The translations under genes and the position numbers were made by a program. Positions 1 to 6,458 of a stretch of DNA of 11,527 bases are shown here, in pieces. The stretch lies in NCBI GenBank assembly GCA_039808665.1, contig JBDHTO010000032.1, positions 1 to 11,527 on the forward strand. The letters are read 5' to 3'. The notes beneath the pieces are model-generated. The model ran no database searches, was not told where the DNA came from, and was given only the letters and a program-made list of their open reading frames with translations. The stretch is from JBDHTO01 sp039808665. GTDB lineage: Bacteria > Pseudomonadota > Alphaproteobacteria > Paracaedibacterales > JAKBAR01. Each line of letters starts with the position of its first letter. Position 1 is the stretch's first letter.

Positions 1-103
1 TCTTGAAAAAGAAGTCAAAGACATCGTCAATGATGCCGCCGAATTTTCTCAAACAAGTCCAGAGCCGGATGCTTCCGAGCTTTATACTGATGTTCTTTTG
101 TAA
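1..103 (+). CDS. pdhA: Pyruvate dehydrogenase E1 alpha subunit, C-terminal end (partial)
   Basis: Only the last 33 codons are present, read in the frame that begins at base 2 and ends with TAA at 101-103. The tail has an acidic helix followed by a segment reading SPEPDASELYTDVLL, which is the usual C-terminus of the E1 alpha subunit of pyruvate dehydrogenase. E1 alpha binds thiamine diphosphate and, with E1 beta, decarboxylates pyruvate and passes the acetyl group to the lipoyl arm of E2. The identification is supported by pdhB starting 18 bases downstream and pdhC after it. The gene is cut by the window edge, so its start and catalytic part cannot be judged. Confidence 0.88.
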   Translation, partial: LEKEVKDIVNDAAEFSQTSPEPDASELYTDVLL

Positions 104-121
104 ACTTTAAGGATACCTAAT

Positions 122-1105
122 ATGGCAACAATCACAGTGAGAGAAGCCCTTCGTGATGCGATGGCAGAAGAAATGCGCCGCGATGAAAAAGTCTTTCTTA
201 TGGGAGAAGAAGTCGCCCAATATCAAGGCGCTTATAAAATTAGCCAAGGGCTCCTTGAGGAATTTGGAGATAAACGTGTTATTGACACGCCTATCACAGA
301 GCATGGATTTGCAGGACTTGCCGTAGGCGCGGCCTTCAAAGGACTTCGCCCGATTGTGGAGTTTATGACCTTTAACTTTTCCATGCAGGCCATTGACCAC
401 ATCATCAACTCTGCGGCAAAAACACTTTACATGTCCGGTGGACAATTGGGATGCCCGATTGTCTTTCGAGGCCCCAATGGTGCTGCAGCACGTGTGGGCG
501 CTCAACACTCCCAGTGCTATGCAAGTTGGTACGCTCACTGTCCTGGCCTTAAAGTCATTGCTCCCTATAGTGCAGCAGATGCGAAGGGACTCCTCAAATC
601 AGCTATTCGCGATCCCAATCCGGTTATCTTTCTTGAAAATGAAATTGTTTACGGTCGATCCTTTGAGATTCCTGATGATTCAGATCTTCTTATTCCCATT
701 GGAAAAGCCGCCGTTGTACGGGCAGGAAAAGATGTTACGATCACAGCATTTTCAATCATGGTAGGACACGCCCTTCAAGCCGCAGAGGCTTTGGCTGAAA
801 TGGGTATTGATGCAGAAGTGATTGATCTTCGCACCATTCGCCCCCTTGACCATGAAACGATCATTCAATCCCTTAAAAAAACAAATCGTATCGTAAGCGT
901 TGAGGAAGGATGGCCTTTTGCGGGTGTTGGGTCTGAAGTGATATCCGTCGTGTGTGAACAAGGGTTTGATGATCTTGACGCACCTCCTGTGCGCGTTACT
1001 GCTGTTGATGTTCCACTTCCCTACGCAGCTAACCTTGAAAAGCTTGCACTCCCCCAAGTGGACAATATTATCCAAGCTGTCAAAGCTGTTTGCTACAAGA
1101 ACTAA
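122..1105 (+). CDS. pdhB: Pyruvate dehydrogenase E1 component, beta subunit (short form, no lipoyl domain)
   Basis: This 327-residue protein is a complete E1 beta subunit. The pyrimidine-binding transketolase domain covers about residues 4-180. It contains the GEEVAQYQGAYK segment (28-39), Glu60 in ITEHGFAG (equivalent to the Glu that activates thiamine diphosphate), the EFMTFNF and INSAAK segments (80-100) and the GAQHSQ motif with His129. The transketolase C-terminal domain covers about 195-320. With E1 alpha it forms the E1 heterotetramer of the cytoplasmic pyruvate dehydrogenase complex. The ATG is preceded by AAGGA at 109-113. The protein starts directly at the catalytic domain and lacks the N-terminal lipoyl domain found in PdhB of many free-living Alphaproteobacteria (about 460 residues there), so it resembles Rickettsia and mitochondrial E1 beta. 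A branched-chain 2-oxoacid E1 beta is the main alternative, but the neighbours and motifs favour pyruvate. Confidence 0.97.
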   Translation: MATITVREALRDAMAEEMRRDEKVFLMGEEVAQYQGAYKISQGLLEEFGDKRVIDTPITEHGFAGLAVGAAFKGLRPIVEFMTFNFSMQAIDHIINSAAKTLYMSGGQLGCPIVFRGPNGAAARVGAQHSQCYASWYAHCPGLKVIAPYSAADAKGLLKSAIRDPNPVIFLENEIVYGRSFEIPDDSDLLIPIGKAAVVRAGKDVTITAFSIMVGHALQAAEALAEMGIDAEVIDLRTIRPLDHETIIQSLKKTNRIVSVEEGWPFAGVGSEVISVVCEQGFDDLDAPPVRVTAVDVPLPYAANLEKLALPQVDNIIQAVKAVCYKN

Positions 1106-1117
1106 GGAGACACATCC

Positions 1118-2350
1118 ATGCCTGTTCAAATTCTTATGCCCGCCCTAAGCCCAACCATGACAGAGGGTAATCTTGTACGCTGGCTCAAAAATGAAGGTGA
1201 TACCATTAAGGCAGGACAAGTTCTAGCGGAGATTGAAACCGATAAAGCCACGATGGAAGTCGAAGCTGTGGATGAGGGAATTCTTGGAAAAATCCTTATT
1301 GCTGCAGGGACAGATGAAGTCAAAGTTAATGAAGTCATTGCCCTTCTTTTAGAAGAGGGAGAAGATGCAAGCGCCCTTGCGAACTTTACGCCAAAGGCCG
1401 TTGCAGTTCCCCAAGCAAGTGCTGATGCAACTCCTTCTTCCCAAACAGCTTCACCAACAATGTCCCAAGCCATTGATACATCATCATCATCCGGAGAGCG
1501 TATCATCGCAAGCCCCGTTGCAAAGCGTATCGCCTCCGATAAAGGTGTCAACCTTTCCCATATTCCAGGCACAGGCCCTCGGGGACGTATTCTTAAGGCT
1601 GATGTCGAAGGTTTTTCAGGATCAGCCACAACACACTCCTCCCAACCCGTGAGTTTTGCCCATTCTGGATATACGGATATTCCCCTTAATAATATGCGCA
1701 AAGTCATTGCAAAACGCCTTCTTGAAAGCAAGCAGTCCATTCCGCATTTTTATCTCTCTGTGAGTTGTGAGATTGACGCCCTTCTTGCCCTTCGCACACA
1801 AATTAACGCCTCAAAGGAAAAAGATGAGAAAATCTCCGTCAACGATTTTGTCATTCTTGCCTGCGCGAGAGCGCTTCGTGATGTGCCCGACGTTAATGTG
1901 TCTTTTCATGATAATATCATTCGCAAATACGCCAATGCGGATATTTCTGTGGCGGTTGCCATTGATGGAGGTCTTGTCACCCCTATTATCACAAACGTTG
2001 GCGCCAGAAGCCTGACGGATGTTTCATCAACCATGAAAAATCTTGCCAAACGTGCACGGGAAGGAAAACTGCAGCCTGAGGAATTCCAAGGAGGAAGCTT
2101 CTGTATCTCAAACCTTGGTATGTACGGTGTTGACCATTTCCAAGCGATTATCAATCCGCCTCAAGCATGTATTTTGGCTATTGGTGCAGGAAAAGAACAA
2201 GTCGTTGTCAAAGAGGGTGAGATGCAGCTTGCCACCGTCATGACATGCACCCTTTCCGTGGATCATCGCGCTGTTGATGGTGCCTTGGGTGCAACATTTT
2301 TGGGCAAGCTTAAGCTTTATCTCGAAAATCCAATTAATATGTTGGTTTAA
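1118..2350 (+). CDS. pdhC: Dihydrolipoyllysine-residue acetyltransferase, E2 of pyruvate dehydrogenase
   Basis: This 410-residue protein is the acetyltransferase core of the pyruvate dehydrogenase complex; it moves the acetyl group from lipoyl-lysine to CoA. It has one lipoyl domain (about 2-78, with lipoyl-lysine Lys43 in ETDKATME), then an Ala/Pro/Ser/Thr-rich swinging-arm linker (about 85-127). A peripheral-subunit-binding domain follows (about 129-166, with ASPVAKRIA and GTGPRGRILKADV). The catalytic domain (about 180-410) carries the DHRAVDG motif with catalytic His383 and Asp387. The ALSPTM start of the lipoyl domain is typical of pyruvate-type E2. The ribosome site AAGGAG at 1104-1109 overlaps the pdhB stop codon, and the gap is 12 bases, so the two are probably coupled. 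No E3 (lpd) gene follows directly; a stomatin-like gene takes that place. Confidence 0.97.
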   Translation: MPVQILMPALSPTMTEGNLVRWLKNEGDTIKAGQVLAEIETDKATMEVEAVDEGILGKILIAAGTDEVKVNEVIALLLEEGEDASALANFTPKAVAVPQASADATPSSQTASPTMSQAIDTSSSSGERIIASPVAKRIASDKGVNLSHIPGTGPRGRILKADVEGFSGSATTHSSQPVSFAHSGYTDIPLNNMRKVIAKRLLESKQSIPHFYLSVSCEIDALLALRTQINASKEKDEKISVNDFVILACARALRDVPDVNVSFHDNIIRKYANADISVAVAIDGGLVTPIITNVGARSLTDVSSTMKNLAKRAREGKLQPEEFQGGSFCISNLGMYGVDHFQAIINPPQACILAIGAGKEQVVVKEGEMQLATVMTCTLSVDHRAVDGALGATFLGKLKLYLENPINMLV

Positions 2351-2375
2351 GATTATTTAAAGGAGATTACACACG

Positions 2376-3332
2376 ATGGAATCCGAAATTTTTGCCTATG
2401 CCCTGCTTGCGTTTGCGATCATTGTCATTGCGCGTGCAGTTCGTATCGTTCCGCAAGGTTATAACTATACCGTCGAACGTTTTGGCCGCTATATCAAAAC
2501 ATTGACCCCAGGACTTCACCTTCTCGTGCCGCTCATTGATCGTGTGGGAGCCAAAGTTAACATGATGGAGCTTGTCTTTGACGTACCTTCCCAAGATGTG
2601 ATTACAAAGGATAATGCCGCAGTCACCGTCGATGGAATCGTCTTTTATCAAGTTTTGGATGCCGCAAAATCCGCCTACGAAGTTGCTAATCTTAGGCTTT
2701 CTATCATGAATCTCACCATGACAAATATTCGTACAGTTATGGGAAGCATGGACATGGATGAACTTCTGTCACACCGGGAAGTTATTAATGCAAGACTCCT
2801 TGCTGTTGTAGATGAAGCAACATCTCCATGGGGAACAAAAGTCACACGTATCGAAATTAAAGATATTAAGCCACCACGGGATATTGTGGATTCTATGGCA
2901 CGTCAGATGAAGGCTGAGCGCGACAAACGTGCACTTATTTTAGAAGCTGAAGGACAACGTCAAGCACAAATCCTTGAGGCTGAAGGACAACGTCAGGCGC
3001 AAATCCTCTCTGCAGAGGGTATCAAACAATCCATGATCTTAGAGGCTGAGGGACGTAAAGAAGCCGCCAGCCGAGATGCTGAAGCGAGAGAAAGACTTGC
3101 TGCGGCTGAGGCTCAAGCCACAGATGTTGTGTCCAAATCCATTAAGGGTGGAACCACACAGGCCGTGAATTATTTCGTTGCACAAAAATATGTAGAGGCA
3201 CTTAAAGATATCGCCACATCATCCAATCAAAAGCTTCTTATGCTTCCAACGGAAACACTTGGCGTGATGGGAAGTTTGGCTGGAATCGCTGAACTTACAA
3301 AAGATATCATCGACACCAAAAAATCTAAATAA
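2376..3332 (+). CDS. SPFH/Band 7 membrane protein, stomatin-like (paraslipin/SLP-2, QmcA-like)
   Basis: This is a 318-residue protein with an N-terminal membrane anchor (about residues 4-22) and an SPFH/Band 7 domain (about 23-180) starting at VPQGYNYTVERFGRY. A charged Ala/Glu/Arg-rich coiled coil (about 175-250) is followed by a C-terminal region with ALKDIATSSNQKLLMLP, a pattern shared with mitochondrial SLP-2 and bacterial QmcA. Such proteins oligomerise in the inner membrane and organise lipids, proteases or respiratory complexes; the exact client here is unknown. The coiled coil holds four 11-residue repeats (188-231). The ATG has an AAGGAG site at 2360-2365 and lies 25 bases after pdhC, so it is probably in the pdh operon. 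The usual partner of paraslipins, NfeD, is not next to it; a terminator follows at once. Family assignment is firm, function is inferred. Confidence 0.93.
   Translation: MESEIFAYALLAFAIIVIARAVRIVPQGYNYTVERFGRYIKTLTPGLHLLVPLIDRVGAKVNMMELVFDVPSQDVITKDNAAVTVDGIVFYQVLDAAKSAYEVANLRLSIMNLTMTNIRTVMGSMDMDELLSHREVINARLLAVVDEATSPWGTKVTRIEIKDIKPPRDIVDSMARQMKAERDKRALILEAEGQRQAQILEAEGQRQAQILSAEGIKQSMILEAEGRKEAASRDAEARERLAAAEAQATDVVSKSIKGGTTQAVNYFVAQKYVEALKDIATSSNQKLLMLPTETLGVMGSLAGIAELTKDIIDTKKSK
2937..3068 (+). repeat. Four tandem 33-bp units coding 11-residue coiled-coil repeats
   Basis: Residues 188-231 of the SPFH protein consist of four consecutive 11-residue units: ILEAEGQRQAQ twice with no amino-acid difference, then ILSAEGIKQSM and ILEAEGRKEAA. 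The first two DNA units differ at several third codon positions, so the duplication is not brand new or the codons have drifted under selection for the protein. Eleven-residue periodicity is compatible with a long coiled coil or helical rod, as expected C-terminal to an SPFH domain. Confidence 0.85.
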
Positions 3333-3353
3333 AAAAGCATAATGCTATTTTCT

Positions 3354-3387
3354 AATACTGCGAGAAAATTCTCGCAGTATTTTTTTT
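3354..3387 (+). terminator. Intrinsic terminator of the pdh/SPFH operon
   Basis: A perfect 13-bp inverted repeat (arm AATACTGCGAGAA at 3354-3366, mirrored at 3369-3381) with a 2-base centre is followed by a run of eight T ending at 3387. The innermost A-T pairs would open to make a normal loop. It lies 21 bases after the SPFH stop codon, in the right place to end the pdh transcript. Confidence 0.92.
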
Positions 3388-3469
3388 ATTTTTATAATGA
3401 AAAAATAAAAACTAGGTATTAACTTTATTATGTATATTATTTCAAAAAACATGAATTTTTAGAGATATC
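3388..3469 (+). promoter_or_regulatory. AT-rich spacer, probable promoter region of the proline-rich protein gene
   Basis: This spacer is strongly AT-rich and lies between a terminator and a start codon, so a promoter for the next gene should be here. TATAAT occurs at 3393-3398 and TATATT at 3433-3438, but neither has a recognisable -35 box at normal distance. No hairpin, tRNA or coding signal is visible. The ribosome site is weak, at best AGAG at 3461-3464. The assignment rests mainly on position. Confidence 0.3.
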
Positions 3470-4375
3470 ATGATGAAAATCATCGGGTTTTTTATATTTT
3501 TTGCTTCTTTTTCCCTTACGCAGGCAGGTCAATCTGATTGGCCTGAAGAGGACTTTTTTGTTCCGGGAGAATTTGTTAGTTATAGCAACAGCGGAGAGAA
3601 ATTTTTGCTTGATGAAGATAATATACAGAAACTCCTCGGCTCTTTTCCGGCTGATCTCCCCAAGAAAGAACAAGCAAAACCAAACACACCTCCGACACAA
3701 CAACTGGAAAATCCCCCCTCTCCACTGCCAGAAATAGTTCCAGCTCCCTCAATAGAGTTCACTTTCCCAGAGGAATTGAGTACGCCAGCACAGCCAACTT
3801 CAAAATCTACACAGGAAAAAAACAGAAGAAGAGTTTCAAAAACACCTTACGAACGTATAGATCCTCCTGCAGAAAGAACGAAGCCTGCTCCAGCTAATCC
3901 ACGAAGGAATAGACAACAGCCACCTTTCCCCGACACTTCCCTGTTTAAACCCGTGGAATCCAGAGATGTTACAACCGATGGCCGGGCTGTCCGATGCCAT
4001 TGGTATCAGTTGCAAGAGCCTGCTGTTTCTCCATCACCTCAACCGACTCATCCATCGATAGCTTTCATGAATCACTTTAGGCCTGGGGATTTGCCTCCCT
4101 CACCTAATCCTTTGAGTTTTCAGGATTTGTATTTATATTTTATGTCCTATTACCAATCCTTCCCACAAGGTGATCCATTTGCGTTCGGGATTCCCTACCC
4201 TCAAGGAGTTGCTGTTCCTATGATACCAGGATGGATGCCCCAGTACATGACAATGCCCCAACAAGTAGGAAATCTGTCCTTTTATCCACTTCGTCAGGCA
4301 GAGCCACAGGCTCCCCAACAACAACCTTCTCTACCTAAACTCCCTGAGGGGCCTGAATCTGACCAAGGTTTTTAA
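3470..4375 (+). CDS. Proline-rich, probably secreted protein of unknown function
   Basis: I do not recognise this 301-residue protein. It begins with a signal-peptide-like stretch: MMK, a hydrophobic core IIGFFIFFASFSL, then TQA before Gly20, a plausible signal peptidase I site. The rest is low in hydrophobic segments and has 51 prolines (about 17 percent). An acidic part lies at about 24-50, a Pro/Gln/Ser-rich part at 60-112, a basic Arg-rich part at 117-150 (KNRRRVSK, NPRRNRQQ), and an aromatic, Met/Tyr/Pro-rich C-terminal half at 195-275. There is a single Cys (176). Translation may begin at either of two adjacent ATGs (3470 or 3473). It follows a terminator, so it is probably its own transcription unit, and its last 41 bases overlap the flhA end on the other strand. 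The composition suggests an exported, partly disordered envelope or secreted protein; a host-directed role is possible but unsupported. Confidence 0.7.
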   Translation: MMKIIGFFIFFASFSLTQAGQSDWPEEDFFVPGEFVSYSNSGEKFLLDEDNIQKLLGSFPADLPKKEQAKPNTPPTQQLENPPSPLPEIVPAPSIEFTFPEELSTPAQPTSKSTQEKNRRRVSKTPYERIDPPAERTKPAPANPRRNRQQPPFPDTSLFKPVESRDVTTDGRAVRCHWYQLQEPAVSPSPQPTHPSIAFMNHFRPGDLPPSPNPLSFQDLYLYFMSYYQSFPQGDPFAFGIPYPQGVAVPMIPGWMPQYMTMPQQVGNLSFYPLRQAEPQAPQQQPSLPKLPEGPESDQGF

Positions 4376-6443
4376 TCTTAATTTTGGGATAAACTTCGCT
4401 TTGTGAGAGCACAATGGTAGACGGGCGTACCCGTTCTAGGATAGAACGCACATAGGGACGCAAGGACACAGGGGTCACAAGAACGGGCATCTCCCCTTGT
4501 AGAATAAGATCATCAAATTGACGTTTGAGATTGCCAATAAACACCTGAAGCATACTGGGCGGAAGGGCGAGGTTTCTCACCTCCCCCTCACCCACAAGGG
4601 ATTCTGCAAAAATCTTTTCCCACATGGGTCCAAGATTCATCACACTTAACATATTATCCATATCCACGTGAGCATAAGTAATTTGGCGAGAAAGTCGCAT
4701 ACGGACATGCTCTGTAATAACCGTTGTATTTCTTGAAAAGGCGCAAGCCTCAGCAATGGCCTCCAGGATGGATGGAAGATCACGAATCGATACACGCTCC
4801 GCCACAAGGTTTTGAAGAACACGCTGAATGTTACCCACGGATGTATGTGTGGGAACAATGTCATTCAAAAGCTTCTTATAAGCATCACTCATTTCATCCA
4901 TGAGTTTTTGAACATCTTCAAAACTCAGCAACTCTCCCATATGATCGCGCACAATCTCTGTGAGATGGGTCGTCATCACTGTCGCATTATCCACAATCGT
5001 GTATCCGTGGGTTTCTGCCTCAAGCTTTTGAGAAGGAGTAATCCACACAGCAGGAAGTCCAAAGGTGGGTTCTTTTACTTGCTCTCCCGAAAGACGAATC
5101 TTTTGCCCGTGGGGATCCATAATCAAAAGCTGACCAGGACGAAGAGATCCACGTCCCGCCTCAAGTTCTTTGATCTTGATCACATAATCCTGGCTACCCA
5201 AATGCATATTATCTTGGATACGCACGGATGGAAGAACAAAGCCAATATCCTTTGCCAGTTGGTTACGCAGGTTTTTAATTTGATCCGTCAGGCTAGGCCC
5301 TGCCTCATTGCTTAAAAGGCTCACTAACCCATAACCAATCTCTATTTTAATTTGATCCATCATCAGGGAAACAGGTTCGTCTTTGACTCTGGCTTCCTCA
5401 GCCACTTCTGCTTGAGAAAGAAGTTCGGCTTCTTCTTGAATTTTAAGCTCTTTATTTTTGCTAATTTTCCAAGCCGCTGATCCTGTCATCAGGGAAAGCG
5501 TCAAAAAAGGAAGCATCGGCATTTGTGGCATCAAACAAAAAAGCGCCATCAAAAAGGAACAAAGACCAAGGGCTGTTGGATACGCTCCTAATTGAGAGAA
5601 CATCGCTTTATCTGCGCTTCCCTCTACACCCGACTTGGAAACCAAAAGACCCGCAGCTGTGGAAACAATGAGTCCTGGAATTTGAGAGACAAGACCGTCT
5701 CCCACCGTGAGCACGGTATAAGAATGCGCCGCATCAGAAAGAGGCATATCCATCTGAACAACACCAATAATAATACCACCCACAATATTGATAAACGTAA
5801 TAAGAAGTCCCGCAATGGCATCACCACGCACAAATTTCGCCGAACCGTCCATGGAACCAAAAAAATTGCTTTCATCCTCAAGCTCTTTGCGGCGTCTTCT
5901 GGCATCTTGTTCACTGATAAGTCCCGCAGATAAATCCGCATCAATAGCCATTTGCTTTCCGGGCATCGCATCCAACGTAAATCGTGCAGAAACTTCTGCA
6001 ATACGTCCAGAACCCTTTGTAATCACAACAAAGTTCACAATGATAAGGATGGCAAAAACAATAATACCAATGACAAAATTTCCACCCATCAAGAAATTAC
6101 CAAAGGCCTGAATCACCTTTCCCGCAGCATGTGTTCCCTCATGGCCATTTCCGAGAATAAGCCGTGTAGATGCCACATTAAGGGCAAGACGACTCATAGT
6201 TGCCACCAAAAGAATCGTTGGAAATGAGTTAAATTCCAAAGGCTTGGCAATAAAAAGCGATGTCATCAAAATCAGCACAGAGAATGTAATAGACATAGCA
6301 AGCGCTAAATCAAGGAGGATGGGAGGAAGCGGAATGATAAGCACAAACAGAATCGCCATCAAGCCAAGCGCAAACGCAACATCACCTCGTCGAAGCATAT
6401 CCGAGAAGTTAAGTGTTTGTAGGCCGAAAGATCCTGCAGTCAT
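4335..6443 (-). CDS. flhA: Flagellar type III export gate protein FlhA
   Basis: This 702-residue protein is the large export-gate subunit that couples proton flow to secretion of flagellar parts. The N-terminal half (about 20-345) has several hydrophobic segments. It holds the FHIPEP-family signature (about 147-171, with EVSARFTLDAMPGKQMAIDAD) and the loop containing Asp208, equivalent to the functionally important Asp208 of Salmonella FlhA. The cytoplasmic C-terminal domain (about 360-695) binds chaperone-substrate complexes and has the expected VTPVSLRPYVR and STIVLSQSEVYP segments. Length is close to the family's usual 690-700. The ATG has an AAGGGAG ribosome site (6454-6460) overlapping the flbD stop codon, so it is coupled to flbD and is the last gene of the operon in this window. 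No terminator is visible after it, and its final 13 codons overlap the proline-rich gene. Confidence 0.98.
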   Translation of the reverse strand: MTAGSFGLQTLNFSDMLRRGDVAFALGLMAILFVLIIPLPPILLDLALAMSITFSVLILMTSLFIAKPLEFNSFPTILLVATMSRLALNVASTRLILGNGHEGTHAAGKVIQAFGNFLMGGNFVIGIIVFAILIIVNFVVITKGSGRIAEVSARFTLDAMPGKQMAIDADLSAGLISEQDARRRRKELEDESNFFGSMDGSAKFVRGDAIAGLLITFINIVGGIIIGVVQMDMPLSDAAHSYTVLTVGDGLVSQIPGLIVSTAAGLLVSKSGVEGSADKAMFSQLGAYPTALGLCSFLMALFCLMPQMPMLPFLTLSLMTGSAAWKISKNKELKIQEEAELLSQAEVAEEARVKDEPVSLMMDQIKIEIGYGLVSLLSNEAGPSLTDQIKNLRNQLAKDIGFVLPSVRIQDNMHLGSQDYVIKIKELEAGRGSLRPGQLLIMDPHGQKIRLSGEQVKEPTFGLPAVWITPSQKLEAETHGYTIVDNATVMTTHLTEIVRDHMGELLSFEDVQKLMDEMSDAYKKLLNDIVPTHTSVGNIQRVLQNLVAERVSIRDLPSILEAIAEACAFSRNTTVITEHVRMRLSRQITYAHVDMDNMLSVMNLGPMWEKIFAESLVGEGEVRNLALPPSMLQVFIGNLKRQFDDLILQGEMPVLVTPVSLRPYVRSILERVRPSTIVLSQSEVYPKIKIKNLGQIQAPQGV

Positions 6444-6458
6444 TAAATCAACACTCCC

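Noticed and set aside
1126..1740. A 204-codon open frame on the minus strand inside pdhC
   Set aside because: It lies wholly opposite a well-supported E2 gene, has low-complexity Ser/Arg/Ala composition, no ribosome site and no recognisable domain; a shadow of pdhC codon use.
3336..3346. Small palindrome AGCAT-A-ATGCT before the terminator
   Set aside because: One-base centre cannot form a useful hairpin and the arms are only 5 bp; expected by chance in AT-rich sequence next to the strong terminator.
4301..4313. GAGCC-ACA-GGCTC hairpin as a possible flhA terminator
   Set aside because: Short 5-bp stem inside the proline-rich coding sequence and no T run follows it on either strand.
4812..5315. 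A 167-codon open frame on the plus strand opposite flhA
   Set aside because: Its His/Cys-rich composition is typical of antisense reading of flhA; no ribosome site, domain or signal sequence is visible.
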